A program made the translations under genes and the position numbers. 64,000 nucleotides of DNA from Leptospira saintgironsiae (GTDB lineage Bacteria; Spirochaetota; Leptospiria; Leptospirales; Leptospiraceae), in contig NZ_NPDR01000004.1 of assembly GCF_002811765.1 (NCBI RefSeq), forward strand, positions 62,001-126,000. The letters run 5' to 3'. Within the stretch, counting starts at the first letter, position 1, and each line of letters starts with the position of its first letter. Shown piece after piece: positions 8,381 through 17,691 of the stretch. Under the pieces are notes generated by a model that saw only the letters and a program-made list of their open reading frames with translations, had not been told where the DNA came from and did no database searches.

Positions 8381-9695
8381 AGAGTAGGATCCATTCTTCT
8401 CCATTTCTATCGTACCAATCTTTTTCCGAATAATAAGTCCCGCCTAGAGTCTCTATTACTTTTTTCATATATGGTTCGCCTGGATCAAAGTCCTGTGCAT
8501 CTAAAAAGATAGAACCTCCCCATTTTTTCTTTGCCTGAGTATGGGAGAACACACCTTTCAAAGATTCTATCCTTTCGTTATTCAAAGGGATCTGGTATTT
8601 TTGGCAAAGCTCATATACAAGTTTTGAAACCGCGGTAGTCTGTGCTGGATTTGCAAGTAACATCTCAGTATCCTTGCCCACGATCTCAATTTGGAAACAA
8701 TTTCGGTTTGTGCCTGTAGCGGCCGCGGCCATATGAAGTGGAGAATCCAGTAATTGGTAGATCTTACCATCCTTATCTGCAAGGAAGGTCGCAGCTAAAT
8801 TCCGTTTTTCTAATACTCTTAGAGTTCCATCATAATCATTGATAGCAGTGAAATGTAATACAACACAATCAGCTGTGATCGCACCTCTATAATTGTATTT
8901 AAGTCTTTTTTCTTCCGGAAGAAGTCCATCTGCGGTTTTTTCGATACTCTCTAGTTCTGCCTTGGGAGTAGGAGTGATAGATCTACCTTTATCGTAGCTT
9001 GGCTCTTTAACTTCGCCGTTTTGTCCTACAAATGGTTTTTCTTTCCTGAGAACCCATTCTCCATATCTATCCTTCCATTCCATTTCGGAGAAGTAGGAAC
9101 CTTTTAATTCTTCCAGAAGTGCTTTTAGAACATTCTCATTTCCACAATCGCTTCCATTTAAGAAGCCGCCGAATTTTTTCTTGGCCTGACTATGTGTAAA
9201 TATCCCGGAACGAGAGCCTACATCGAAGTTTGTAACTGGGATCCCAAATTCTTGAGAAGTCTTTGCGATTGTATAAAGTAAGGATTTTTTTTGAAGAGGA
9301 CGTTTGAGTATATCTTCCTTATCTCCTTCCCAAGAGATATGGATCATACTTGTATCAGTTTTTGGCGCAGCCTTGATGAGAGAAGTCCCGGGATCTTCTA
9401 CTCCGTAAATTTTGCCTTTTTTATCTACGATATAATGGACTAACCATCCAGAATTTGCACTTTTTGTAATATAGTCTTCTGCGGAAAGTCCCTTGGTATG
9501 ATGGAGTAATATCCCGCTCACTTTTGTTTTTTTGCGAAGAACAGAAAGGGATATTGTATTTTTATCCTTCGGTAATAATTGAGAGATCGGATAAATAGGA
9601 GAAGCTAATTCAGCGATTGAAAAGTTTGTCTCCGGAAGGGAAGAACAACTCGATATAATACACGCAGTGAGTAATAAAAGGACAGTTCTCAACAT
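8361..9695 (-). CDS. Lipoprotein with two tandem N-acetylmuramoyl-L-alanine amidase (Amidase_2/PGRP) domains
   Basis: 444 residues with a signal segment and a Cys run (ACIISSC) fitting a lipoprotein. Two Amidase_2-type domains follow in tandem: the first with [19 protein letters not shown] and SDCG, the second with [18 protein letters not shown] and DFDPG. These supply the His, His and Asp-type zinc ligands of the family, which cut the amide bond between muramic acid and the peptide stem. Each domain is followed by the same tail ([14 protein letters not shown] and [15 protein letters not shown]), so the whole unit has been duplicated. It overlaps by 7 bases the upstream membrane-protein gene, so the two are probably co-translated. 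Likely envelope-located and involved in peptidoglycan turnover or recognition. Confidence 0.85.
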   Translation of the reverse strand: MLRTVLLLLTACIISSCSSLPETNFSIAELASPIYPISQLLPKDKNTISLSVLRKKTKVSGILLHHTKGLSAEDYITKSANSGWLVHYIVDKKGKIYGVEDPGTSLIKAAPKTDTSMIHISWEGDKEDILKRPLQKKSLLYTIAKTSQEFGIPVTNFDVGSRSGIFTHSQAKKKFGGFLNGSDCGNENVLKALLEELKGSYFSEMEWKDRYGEWVLRKEKPFVGQNGEVKEPSYDKGRSITPTPKAELESIEKTADGLLPEEKRLKYNYRGAITADCVVLHFTAINDYDGTLRVLEKRNLAATFLADKDGKIYQLLDSPLHMAAAATGTNRNCFQIEIVGKDTEMLLANPAQTTAVSKLVYELCQKYQIPLNNERIESLKGVFSHTQAKKKWGGSIFLDAQDFDPGEPYMKKVIETLGGTYYSEKDWYDRNGEEWILLFTDFQP

Positions 9696-10267
9696 CCTCT
9701 CTCCGTTAGTCTTTCTTTTAATAGAGAAAGGTCTGATCTGACTCTTTCTAAAATTGATTTCGCTTTGGTATGTTTGTTTAGAAGATCTTTGTATTCAGGG
9801 ACCGCTCGGTTTTTTTCTTCTCCGAAATCCGGCTCTAAGGGAAGTGTTTCCAAATCTCTGAGAGAAGCTTCTGCATCTGTTCTGATCTTAGTCCAGTTTG
9901 CAGTATAAGAAGAATAAATCTCTTTAGGGAGTTTGTCCCTGGAAACTTTGATACGTTCTTCCATTTGCGGAAGGTCTATCTTTAGGAATTCGCTTAAGGC
10001 TTGGGAATCCTGGACTAATTCTTCTAAAATTCCACTTAAGTGTTTTTCGATAGCCTGTCTTTGTGTGTGGATTGCCTTCTTCGCTCGGCTGAAAATCCGG
10101 AGCATTGCCAAGCCAGAAAGTATCAGAACGGATAGAAAAACCCAAAAGGAAAACTTGGAGATAACCCAACGAAATCCGGGAGAATCAAACCATTCTTGGA
10201 AATAAAAGGCTGAGCCCCCTAGGGCCAACAGGATGAAAAATAATACGAGAGCAAGAAATCGCCTCAT
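9689..10267 (-). CDS. Small membrane protein with C-terminal coiled coil
   Basis: 192 residues. Two hydrophobic segments (about residues 4-24 and 35-58) are followed by a highly charged helical region of about 130 residues rich in Glu, Lys and Leu heptads. The orientation is unknown. It is the first gene of a two-gene unit with the amidase lipoprotein (7-base overlap), which suggests an envelope role. No family recognised. Confidence 0.75.
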   Translation of the reverse strand: MRRFLALVLFFILLALGGSAFYFQEWFDSPGFRWVISKFSFWVFLSVLILSGLAMLRIFSRAKKAIHTQRQAIEKHLSGILEELVQDSQALSEFLKIDLPQMEERIKVSRDKLPKEIYSSYTANWTKIRTDAEASLRDLETLPLEPDFGEEKNRAVPEYKDLLNKHTKAKSILERVRSDLSLLKERLTERGC

Positions 10268-10343
10268 CTCTTTCTCATTTAGGAAAAGGTTTTCTTTCTG
10301 TCAAGGTCAAGACGGAGCTTCTCGAAGCCGAAACTAAATAGTG

Positions 10344-10511
10344 ATGGATGCTTCTGCGAAACATTTACCTTCTTCTTCCCGCAAATCAGGCCCACCTAAA
10401 GTCGTGAACCTTGGATTTTATCGGATCAAAAAAACTCTAAGGGAAGAAGGTTTCGAAGTGGTAGAAAAAGCAGACGGCAAGATCACTCTCGTTTTGAGAG
10501 TGAAAGACTAA
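10344..10511 (+). CDS. Small conserved-looking protein of 55 residues
   Basis: ATG at 10344 (a GTG lies just before it) opens a 55-residue frame ending TAA at 10509-10511. The N terminus is Ser/Lys-rich (HLPSSSRKSGPPK), then comes a compact region with VVNLGFYRIKKTLREEGFE and a beta-like end KITLVLRVKD. The alternating hydrophobic pattern and ordinary codons look like a real folded protein rather than chance. The stop overlaps the convergent gene by 4 bases. No strong ribosome site. Function unknown. Confidence 0.55.
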   Translation: MDASAKHLPSSSRKSGPPKVVNLGFYRIKKTLREEGFEVVEKADGKITLVLRVKD

Positions 10512-11311
10512 GGCGCCGATTCCTCAATCGTAGGAAGTTCATCCGAAAATTCTTTTGGTTCTGGTTTTTTAGGGACCAAAGTTTCTCCGCAGCTTTTTTT
10601 AAGTAGAGAATCTATTTTAGATTTTTCAGCAGAGTGGGGAAGTATCCGTAGATAGATCCTATAATTACGAACCGCTCCTGCACAATATCCGGTCTTTAAA
10701 TATAAACTTCCGAGTAATCTTCTGGCACCTGGATGAGCAGGTTCATGCTCTATGATCTTTGTAGCGAGCCTCATTGACTTATCAGGATTTGTTTTTGCAT
10801 TTTTTTTGGATTCGTCCCAGGTTTTGATCAGCTCTTCTTCATATAAATAATAGAGTTGGTTGTTTCCCATCTCTAATACTCTGAACACGATTGCATCTTG
10901 GGCTCCGCTCTTGCATACTCCGAACCAGATATCTTCTCCGCTATCCGTCATTTTGTTTCCGCGGACTTTGACTAGATCACTTCCATCTAAACATCCTGCC
11001 ATCTCATATATGTCTCTCATAGCTGCAGGCGAAACTGCGAGTAATACTCTGAGTTGGTTCCCATAAGAAGCGATATCATCTTCTGGCATTGCGTCTTCTG
11101 GATTGATTACATTGGGAGAATCGTTGAATATTCTTAACTTGATTGAGGAATCTAGGACCCAATCAGGCAGATCTAAACTTTTTATAAATGCGTCTTTAGG
11201 TTTCCAAAAAGATCGGATGGTCTCACAGGAAGAAAGGGTAAAAATCTGGATTCCTAATAGGATCAGGAATATGCAGAATTTGGATTTGGAAGCTTCTTTT
11301 CCGGTTGCCAC
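10508..11311 (-). CDS. Predicted lipoprotein with TPR-like C-terminal region
   Basis: 267 residues starting at a GTG. A Lys-rich n-region and hydrophobic segment end in TLSSC, a good lipobox. A TPR-like pair of helices lies around residues 180-225 (EPAHPGARRLLGSLYLKTGYCAGAVRNYRIYLRILP), seen as separate motifs GARRLLGSLYLKTG and AVRNYRIYLRILP. The C terminus is Pro/Glu-rich. It is divergent from ribH with 47 bases between the starts. No catalytic motif seen; likely an outer-membrane-anchored assembly or scaffold protein. Confidence 0.75.
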   Translation of the reverse strand: MATGKEASKSKFCIFLILLGIQIFTLSSCETIRSFWKPKDAFIKSLDLPDWVLDSSIKLRIFNDSPNVINPEDAMPEDDIASYGNQLRVLLAVSPAAMRDIYEMAGCLDGSDLVKVRGNKMTDSGEDIWFGVCKSGAQDAIVFRVLEMGNNQLYYLYEEELIKTWDESKKNAKTNPDKSMRLATKIIEHEPAHPGARRLLGSLYLKTGYCAGAVRNYRIYLRILPHSAEKSKIDSLLKKSCGETLVPKKPEPKEFSDELPTIEESAP

Positions 11312-11358
11312 TCAGGGTAACTTGTGTTTTCTCGATATAAGAAGCAACCAGGAAACAG

Positions 11359-11820
11359 ATGCCTCAAGAATTGAAAGCCAAGCTGGACGGAAAGGGACAA
11401 AAACATTGTATTGTTGTCTCCCGTTTTAACGAATTCATAGTCGAAAGCCTTTTAAAAGGTTCACTCGAAGGGCTCCGCATGACAGGAGTCGAAGATAAAG
11501 ATATTACTGTGGTTAGGATCCCGGGAGCATACGAACTTCCGATCGTGGTCTCTAAAGCTGCACAAAGTAAAAAATACGATTCCATCATTTGTTTAGGCGC
11601 GGTGATCCGAGGAGCTACTGCTCATTTTGATTTTGTTGCCGGAGAATCTGCAAAAGTAGGTTCTATCGGAGTGCAACATTCTGTGCCTGTGATTTTTGGA
11701 GTTTTGACCACAGATACTATTGAGCAAGCCATCGAAAGAGCAGGTACCAAAGCAGGTAATAAGGGCTACGAGGCTGCTTTGACTGCTGTGGAAATGACAA
11801 ATCTGCTCAAGCTTCTCTAA
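11359..11820 (+). CDS. ribH: 6,7-dimethyl-8-ribityllumazine synthase
   Basis: 153 residues, standard length. It condenses 5-amino-6-ribitylamino-uracil with 3,4-dihydroxy-2-butanone 4-phosphate, the penultimate step of riboflavin synthesis. The sequence shows [14 protein letters not shown], and [12 protein letters not shown] with the proton-transfer His89, then [16 protein letters not shown] lies before the ATG. It stands 3 bases before nusB; ribH-nusB adjacency is common in bacteria. No other riboflavin genes and no visible FMN riboswitch are in the window. Confidence 0.96.
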   Translation: MPQELKAKLDGKGQKHCIVVSRFNEFIVESLLKGSLEGLRMTGVEDKDITVVRIPGAYELPIVVSKAAQSKKYDSIICLGAVIRGATAHFDFVAGESAKVGSIGVQHSVPVIFGVLTTDTIEQAIERAGTKAGNKGYEAALTAVEMTNLLKLL

Positions 11821-11823
11821 TCT

Positions 11824-12288
11824 ATGTCTTCTTCCAGAAGGAAGTCCCGCGAAATCGCAGTAATGGCATTATACCAGTTGGAACTGGTGAATTCCGCATT
11901 GTCGGAGGTCCTAAAGTTCCGCTGGTACGACAAAAAGATAGAAACGGAAGAAAGGGATTTTGCCGTTTCTATTATAAATGGTGTTGTGAAAAACGCGGAA
12001 ACAATCGATACTCTCATCAAGAAATACTCGAGGAATTGGGATTTTGCTAGAATTTCCCCGGTGAACAAATGTATTCTACGTTTGTCCATTTATGGGATAT
12101 TGCATTCCAAGGAAATTCCGCCAAGGGTCACCATCGATGAAGCAGTCGAGTTGACTAAGGAATTTGAAAGCGAGAATTCGGTCCCTTTTATTAATGGGAT
12201 CTTGGATTCCATCCTTCAGTATGAGACGAACCGATATGGAAAACCCGATCCGCAAGAACCGAATCTTCCTGGAGACGGAAGAACCTAA
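11824..12288 (+). CDS. nusB: Transcription antitermination factor NusB
   Basis: 154 residues. All-helical NusB binds boxA RNA with NusE (S10) during rRNA antitermination. Family landmarks are [16 protein letters not shown] at the N terminus and [17 protein letters not shown] with NGILDSI near the C terminus. The ATG is 3 bases after the ribH stop. The last 15 or so residues extend past the usual end and overlap the start of the following TPR gene in another frame. Confidence 0.95.
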   Translation: MSSSRRKSREIAVMALYQLELVNSALSEVLKFRWYDKKIETEERDFAVSIINGVVKNAETIDTLIKKYSRNWDFARISPVNKCILRLSIYGILHSKEIPPRVTIDEAVELTKEFESENSVPFINGILDSILQYETNRYGKPDPQEPNLPGDGRT

Positions 12289-14308
12289 GCCGTCTTACTA
12301 TTACGGAGACGAGCCAGAAGAGTTTCGTCCCAGACGCCATTATAATCCGACTACATTTGCTTGGGGAGCCTTAGCTGCGTCCCTTCTTCTTTTGATCGGT
12401 CTTGCGATTTGGTATTCTTTTTTCAGAGAAGGTAGACCTGGCTTTGGTGCAAACGGAGTTGCTGATGGCAAATCTCCTTTGATGCCTAAGGGTAGTCTTG
12501 CACAAGAATTACAAAGACCTTATCTTCCAGATGGTACGAATAATCCACTTCTGACAAAATGTGTTACTTTATATAAACAGAATTATAGAAAGCAGTCATT
12601 CGATTATTGTACAGAGTTTTTGACAGGCCCTGCAACTAGTCAGGAAAAGTCTTTGGCTTTGACTGTTCTTGGAGTGATCTACGATGAGGACGGAAGATTT
12701 CCTCAGGCAATAGATTCATTGCAGAAGGCAATCACTCTGGATGGAAATAACGTATACGCATATTATAATTTAACTTTAGCTTATGCTCATAGCGGCCAAA
12801 ATTCTGCAGCAAGAAGCACTGCTCTAAAAGCAAGAGAGATCGCGCCCAATGATCCGCGTATTGCTCTTATGGCGGGAAATCTTTTTAATGAGATCAATGA
12901 TCCGGACGCTGCTATAGATGCGTATAAGCAGGGACTTTCTACTTCTCCAGATGATCCTTATCTGACTTATAACCTTGCGTTAAGTTATTTTAAAAAAGGA
13001 GAGATCCCACAAGCAGAAGAACATTTCAAACTTGTGGTAATGAGAGCGAGAGGTGGAAAACTTGCTGCACTCTCCAATTCTTATTTGGGTAATATCTCCT
13101 ATAATAGAGGAGATTACGTTTCTGCGGAACATTATTTTAGAGAAACGGCAACTATAACTCCTAACGATGCAAAAGCATTGTATAATCTTTCTATCGTTTT
13201 GAAGAAGAATGGTAAGTTAGAAGAGTCCGTAAAATATCTGGAACTTGCTAACCAAGCAGGTTCAAATGATCCGGAATTATTTAGGTCTATTGCAGAAGGT
13301 TTCGAACAGTTAAATCAAGGAGAGCAGTCTATCAATGCACTCCAAAAAGGTTTAAAATATAATCCAAATAATTTGGATCTATTATTCCAACTCGCAGAAA
13401 CATATTATAATAAAGGTGACCTTCTCGCTGCTGAAGAAACTTACAGAAGGATCGTAGACTCAACTCCTGGTGATAGTTTTACTGAGACTGCATTATTAAA
13501 CTTAGGCGTAGTCTTGGACCAAATGGAAAGATATGGAGAAGCGATCACCTATCTGAACCGAGTCTTAGATCTGAATCCAAAAAATGCAAAGGCATATTAT
13601 AATTTAGGCCTTGTTTATAAACATACTGGCAACGGTACCCAGGCAATTGAGAATTTCCGTAAGGCTTCTTATTTGGATCCGGATGATATCAAACCTAAGG
13701 AAGCCTTAGGCGATTATTATCTCGAAAATAAATTTTATAGAGAAGCGATAGAAGAATACTCTGCGCTCTTTAAACAAAAAGAAGATTACTACAAAGTCGC
13801 CTTGAAACTTGCGGAAGCATATATGGGCACAGGAGAATCTTCTAGTGCTGAAAAGATCTTATTACAAGTATTGAACAGATCCAGAAATTCGAATGAGATC
13901 AAACAGGCTCATAAGAAGCTCGCACTTCTATACAATAAATCCAAAGATCCTGATATGAAAAATAGAGCTAAAGACGAGGCATATCGGTCTGCTCATATGG
14001 ATCCAGAAGATTATGAAGGACGTTTGGTTCTTTCAAAAATTCTATTGGATTCCAATTCGGTTTTAGATAGAGAAAAGGCGATCGAAGAATTGACTGCGAT
14101 CGTAAGATCAGAAGTAAAACCCAAGACAGCATCCACCGCTTATAATTATCTAGGCGTTGCATTTTATAAGAATGGAGAATATAAAAAGGCGGTTCGTTCC
14201 TTCCAAAATGCAATAGACTTAGATCCGTCTAATACGGAAGCTTACGATAATAAGCGTGCCGCGACGGCCGCATTGGAGGATTCCTCCAAGAGGGACGGTC
14301 TTTTCTGA
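12236..14308 (+). CDS. Membrane-anchored TPR-repeat protein
   Basis: About 690 residues from the ATG at 12236. A cytoplasmic segment rich in Tyr, Glu and Pro leads to a single membrane segment ([19 protein letters not shown], about residues 42-62). The rest is 13 or more tetratricopeptide repeats with typical signatures such as [28 protein letters not shown] and [15 protein letters not shown]. The start lies 53 bases inside nusB in another frame; no later Met exists before the membrane segment, so the overlap seems real. Its TGA overlaps the CTG where the next gene appears to start. A protein-protein scaffold at the envelope is likely; partner unknown. Confidence 0.85.
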   Translation: MENPIRKNRIFLETEEPKPSYYYGDEPEEFRPRRHYNPTTFAWGALAASLLLLIGLAIWYSFFREGRPGFGANGVADGKSPLMPKGSLAQELQRPYLPDGTNNPLLTKCVTLYKQNYRKQSFDYCTEFLTGPATSQEKSLALTVLGVIYDEDGRFPQAIDSLQKAITLDGNNVYAYYNLTLAYAHSGQNSAARSTALKAREIAPNDPRIALMAGNLFNEINDPDAAIDAYKQGLSTSPDDPYLTYNLALSYFKKGEIPQAEEHFKLVVMRARGGKLAALSNSYLGNISYNRGDYVSAEHYFRETATITPNDAKALYNLSIVLKKNGKLEESVKYLELANQAGSNDPELFRSIAEGFEQLNQGEQSINALQKGLKYNPNNLDLLFQLAETYYNKGDLLAAEETYRRIVDSTPGDSFTETALLNLGVVLDQMERYGEAITYLNRVLDLNPKNAKAYYNLGLVYKHTGNGTQAIENFRKASYLDPDDIKPKEALGDYYLENKFYREAIEEYSALFKQKEDYYKVALKLAEAYMGTGESSSAEKILLQVLNRSRNSNEIKQAHKKLALLYNKSKDPDMKNRAKDEAYRSAHMDPEDYEGRLVLSKILLDSNSVLDREKAIEELTAIVRSEVKPKTASTAYNYLGVAFYKNGEYKKAVRSFQNAIDLDPSNTEAYDNKRAATAALEDSSKRDGLF

Positions 14309-15645
14309 AAAGAATTCCATTCTTTTGTCTGGTTCTATTCTTCACTTTATCTTTCGGCAGAAGTATTTTCGCCGAAGAACAAAAGGATCCATTTAAGGAA
14401 TCCGTTCTTTCCAAAGGAAGATCCCAAGCCAGAGCTATCTCCGAAATCAAATCCAAGAATCGTATGGATTTGGTGAAAGAACTTCCTAAAATTATTTCAG
14501 AGCCTGATGCGAGAGAAGATAGTATCTTCGCTTCCTTAGCATTATTTTCAGAGTTAGAGGATTTGGACTCTCTCGCTCCATATTGGGCAAACGAACTTGA
14601 TACTGTTTTTAAAACTACTCGGAACACTGAGATTCAAACTAGGATCTTAGAGCTTGCGGATCGTAAAAAGGAAAAAAGACTCATCTATGCAGTGATTGCA
14701 GGACTCACTCATACTGATTTTGAAGTGAGACAATCTTCCTATAGATATGTGCAAGGGATTAAGGACGACAGAGCGATGCCTCATGTTTTGGATCTTGCAG
14801 TTTCCAATAATCCGGTCTATCGAGAATATTTTTTAGAATCTGCTATATGGATCAAAGACGAAAGAGTTCAGAATCTAATCAATAAATTCGCTACAGATGA
14901 TATCCCTGCTCTTCGCAGAAGATTTTTTACAGTATTAAATAAGAATAATATTCCTGATAACCGTGGAAATATTCCCAGAATGGCAGCCGCAGACCCGGAC
15001 GAAGATGTTCGTCTTCATGGTTTGGAGATCCTGAAAAATAGAAAAAGTAGGCAGTATATTTCTCTTTTCTATAAGGGGATCACTGAGCCGAATGCGGATC
15101 TCCGAAAGATCTGTACTGAGGCTTTATTTTATCTGAATGATAAACAAGGAGCTAAATCGGTTTCTGAACAATTAGTAAAAGAAACCGTGCCTGGGCTCAA
15201 AGCAAGATTGATCGATCTACTTTTGGATCTTGGAGCTCATGGTGGTGGGCAGGGATTACTTACTGTTTTGGACGGAGACAAGGATCCAGGTTTACGTTCT
15301 CGCGCTGCAGAAGTGATGGGAAAATTAGGGTTTAATCCTGGAACCAATGAACTCAAACGTATTTTTGAAAAAGAAAAAGTAAATGAAGTTAAACTTTCTC
15401 TCTTAAAAGCATTAGCAGAATTGAAAGATAAAACTTCTGTTCCGGCTTTGATCTCTTTTGCTTCTAATAATAAAAAAGAATATCTCCCTCTTCGTTTACA
15501 GGCAGTAGATACTGTTCGGATTATTGGTGATCCGGAATGTTTGCCTGCATTATTCGATGCTTATGTAATCGAAAAAACTCCCGAAGTAAAATCCGAAATG
15601 GAAAAAGCAGTCAGAGAGATCATTTCTATTAAAGTATCAAAGTGA
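14305..15645 (+). CDS. Secreted HEAT-repeat protein, probable CTG start
   Basis: About 446 residues. From CTG 14305 the frame reads [14 protein letters not shown], a good signal peptide ending near SIFA before EEQKDP, and then helical HEAT-type repeats (for example [46 protein letters not shown]). The first in-frame ATG is 14464 and would remove the signal peptide. Between the in-frame stop at 14251 and 14464 there is no ATG, GTG or TTG. AGAGGGA at 14289-14295 is 9 bases before the CTG, and CTGA overlaps the stop of the TPR gene like an ATGA junction. A periplasmic scaffold function is inferred. Confidence 0.8.
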   Translation: MKRIPFFCLVLFFTLSFGRSIFAEEQKDPFKESVLSKGRSQARAISEIKSKNRMDLVKELPKIISEPDAREDSIFASLALFSELEDLDSLAPYWANELDTVFKTTRNTEIQTRILELADRKKEKRLIYAVIAGLTHTDFEVRQSSYRYVQGIKDDRAMPHVLDLAVSNNPVYREYFLESAIWIKDERVQNLINKFATDDIPALRRRFFTVLNKNNIPDNRGNIPRMAAADPDEDVRLHGLEILKNRKSRQYISLFYKGITEPNADLRKICTEALFYLNDKQGAKSVSEQLVKETVPGLKARLIDLLLDLGAHGGGQGLLTVLDGDKDPGLRSRAAEVMGKLGFNPGTNELKRIFEKEKVNEVKLSLLKALAELKDKTSVPALISFASNNKKEYLPLRLQAVDTVRIIGDPECLPALFDAYVIEKTPEVKSEMEKAVREIISIKVSK

Positions 15646-15646
15646 A

Positions 15647-16285
15647 ATGCGAGTTTTCCTTCTTATTTTGATATTATTTACTTCTTCCTGCAAAACCACT
15701 TTAGAACGCAAATATTTGCCTGAGAGTTCCTGGGATAAAAAAGAAGGAAGACCTGAGCGTTCTGAAAGAGAAAGGGTTGCCTATGATATTCGAGTTTGGG
15801 AAGTCAGGGGCGAAATTTTAAAGAATATATTAGAAGATCCTAATAATAATACGACTATATCTAAATCTAAAGAAAGCCTATTGGAGTCAAATCTGGGATG
15901 GGACCCGAAAGGGAAACGGGTGTTTTTAGTGGATATTCGTCCTAATACTATATATCGTCCTGTGGAGATTTTGGGAGAGATTGGTATCCGTTTAGGAGAA
16001 TGTGAAGGAAAGGATAAGATAGAATTTCCTTATACTTATTATTTTTTCCCGGTGGAGAAGGGTGGTGGAAGAGACGGTAAGAACCAGATCACAAAACACA
16101 AATTCGAAAATTCTAAACCGGCTTCTTCTCCAACAAAATTGAATCCTAAGAATTCATATGAAGAAGAAACCAAAAAAGTTTTAGCAGCGTTTCCTGAATC
16201 CTGTTTTCAAAAAGGCCCGAATCAATTGGAAGTCCAGATTCTAAGTTTTGAACTTTTTACTTTTAGGTTTCTGTTTGAGTATTAG
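15647..16285 (+). CDS. Predicted lipoprotein, last gene of the ribH operon
   Basis: 212 residues. MRVFLLILILFTSSC gives a short signal peptide with lipobox Cys15. The mature part contains a Glu/Arg-rich start, a region with KGKRVFLVDIRPNTIYRPVE and a final hydrophobic-aromatic strand. The ATG is 1 base after the stop of the HEAT gene, so the two are probably coupled. Family not recognised; an outer membrane location is inferred. Confidence 0.8.
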   Translation: MRVFLLILILFTSSCKTTLERKYLPESSWDKKEGRPERSERERVAYDIRVWEVRGEILKNILEDPNNNTTISKSKESLLESNLGWDPKGKRVFLVDIRPNTIYRPVEILGEIGIRLGECEGKDKIEFPYTYYFFPVEKGGGRDGKNQITKHKFENSKPASSPTKLNPKNSYEEETKKVLAAFPESCFQKGPNQLEVQILSFELFTFRFLFEY

Positions 16286-16295
16286 ATTCGTACGT

Positions 16296-16305
16296 TGGAA
16301 TTCCA
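16296..16305. repeat. Short palindrome TGGAATTCCA at a convergent junction
   Basis: A perfect 10-base palindrome in the 35-base gap between convergent genes. Its GTTGGAATTCC core matches the elements at 21735, 21865, 32473 and 33705. Confidence 0.4.
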
Positions 16306-16320
16306 GCATCGTTTGCAGAA

Positions 16321-16962
16321 TCAAATATACTGTTTCAGATATTCTTTCCCTTTTAGATGGCTTGGATATAGGATAGGGAATTCAACTCCAGTACGTTTTC
16401 TTTTTCTACGATATGCTTTACTCGAGTCAGTATAAACTTCATATTCTGATTCAACCCTGAACAGAAGTTTTTCCCAAAACAAGAAATGGTTATCTATGAA
16501 TTCTTGCCGCACATCTTTCGCTCTGGAAGTTAGAGGACATTTGGTTTGGAATTCTTGCATGAATACAAGTCCAACCAAAACTCCTCTTGTGTCTAAATAA
16601 GGTTCTAACGGAAAAGTCCTGCAACTGATGGAACGGTTCTCTCTTTCGCAATGAGCCACTCCCTTACATTCACAAAATGTAATTTTCCTATGATCGTATA
16701 CCGCGAATTCTTTTTTCTCTTCCCTGGTCATCGGGACATATGCTTTCCATAAGTCAGTTCTTTTGGATAACATTTCATATTCTGCTTTGTATAATGCTGG
16801 GAGTGCATTATCTGCTTGGCAGCATACTGGAATTCCACCGTTGGAAGGAGCACATAAACTTCCACAGTTATATTCTGTAACTTCTTCTTGAAGAAGTGTA
16901 TAATAATATTGTATTTCGTCCTCTGTTAAGGCTTTAGGGTCCGATGTCCGAGACTTCTTCAT
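16321..16962 (-). CDS. Cys-cluster protein resembling the YkgJ / zinc-iron chelating family
   Basis: 213 residues, soluble. Cysteines are grouped as CGSLCAPSNGGIPVCC near residues 33-48 and then CECKGVAHC with SCRTFPLEPY, the layout of the YkgJ-type CxxCxxCC metal-binding family, which probably binds zinc or an iron-sulfur cluster. The C terminus is basic (RRKRKR). It overlaps the upstream J-like membrane protein gene by 29 bases and is probably co-expressed with it. Biochemical function of the family is poorly known. Confidence 0.7.
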   Translation of the reverse strand: MKKSRTSDPKALTEDEIQYYYTLLQEEVTEYNCGSLCAPSNGGIPVCCQADNALPALYKAEYEMLSKRTDLWKAYVPMTREEKKEFAVYDHRKITFCECKGVAHCERENRSISCRTFPLEPYLDTRGVLVGLVFMQEFQTKCPLTSRAKDVRQEFIDNHFLFWEKLLFRVESEYEVYTDSSKAYRRKRKRTGVEFPILYPSHLKGKEYLKQYI

Positions 16963-17578
16963 TCTGTTCTATTTCTCTTTTTTTCTCTCTAATTGAGATC
17001 ACTCTTTCCAGATAGAATACTCGGAACAGAGTATATGCTGTTCCCATAAACGTGCAGGAAAACAAGAGTCCCCATCTACGATAGAAAAGGTCTGCGCTTG
17101 TAGAGAGCCAGCCGTTTTTCTGGAATACTACAAAAACGAGAGAAGAAAGTACCAATGCGGAGAAGCAAGCCAGTATAAAATATACTGTAGCTCTGAAGAT
17201 CCAAAGTTTATCTTCTCTCTCATATTTTAGCATTAGGAATTGTTTGTATAGCCTCTCGTATTCGGTAGGTGTGGAAATTTTTTGGACTTCAAAATATTGT
17301 TCGAATTCTTCTGGCACACCTTCCGGATCTGGAAGCACCAATTCATAATCTAAGGAAGAATCATAACGTTTTCGTCTAGCGGGATCAGATAGATGATAGT
17401 ATGCTTCTGCGCCTTCTCTCAATTCTGCGTCCTTCCAAGGTATCCAGGAATGTTCATGAAGGTTTTGTACATATCGATGAAAAGCCTCTTCCACGGCTCG
17501 GGGAGAGGCATCTCTGGAGAGATCCAATAATACATAATAGTCTGTTTTACGACTGAGTCCTGCTCCGGATCGATTCAT
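16934..17578 (-). CDS. Membrane protein with a J-like domain lacking HPD
   Basis: 214 residues. Residues about 12-75 look like a DnaJ J-domain (DYYVLLDLSRDASPRAVEEAFHRY, later AYYHLSDPARRKRYD), but the His-Pro-Asp that activates Hsp70 is absent; the loop has HEHSWIPW. Two membrane segments follow (about 120-145 and 160-185) and then a basic helical end. Without HPD it is unlikely to stimulate DnaK and may act as an adaptor. It overlaps the Cys-cluster gene by 29 bases. Identity as J-like is moderately sure. Confidence 0.75.
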   Translation of the reverse strand: MNRSGAGLSRKTDYYVLLDLSRDASPRAVEEAFHRYVQNLHEHSWIPWKDAELREGAEAYYHLSDPARRKRYDSSLDYELVLPDPEGVPEEFEQYFEVQKISTPTEYERLYKQFLMLKYEREDKLWIFRATVYFILACFSALVLSSLVFVVFQKNGWLSTSADLFYRRWGLLFSCTFMGTAYTLFRVFYLERVISIREKKREIEQNEEVSDIGP

Positions 17579-17691
17579 GTTATTCGTCTTTAGAAGAATT
17601 CTGATTATGATCCTATCCCTGCAGGAAAGGAAACTTTTTTTTAAGGTTTCGAGCGGGTTGACAGGGCCTTTACTTCTCCAAAACTGGACCT

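Noticed and set aside
14229..14627. 132-residue minus-strand frame across the TPR/HEAT junction
   Set aside because: It covers the signal peptide of the HEAT gene on the other strand; no motif and poor composition.
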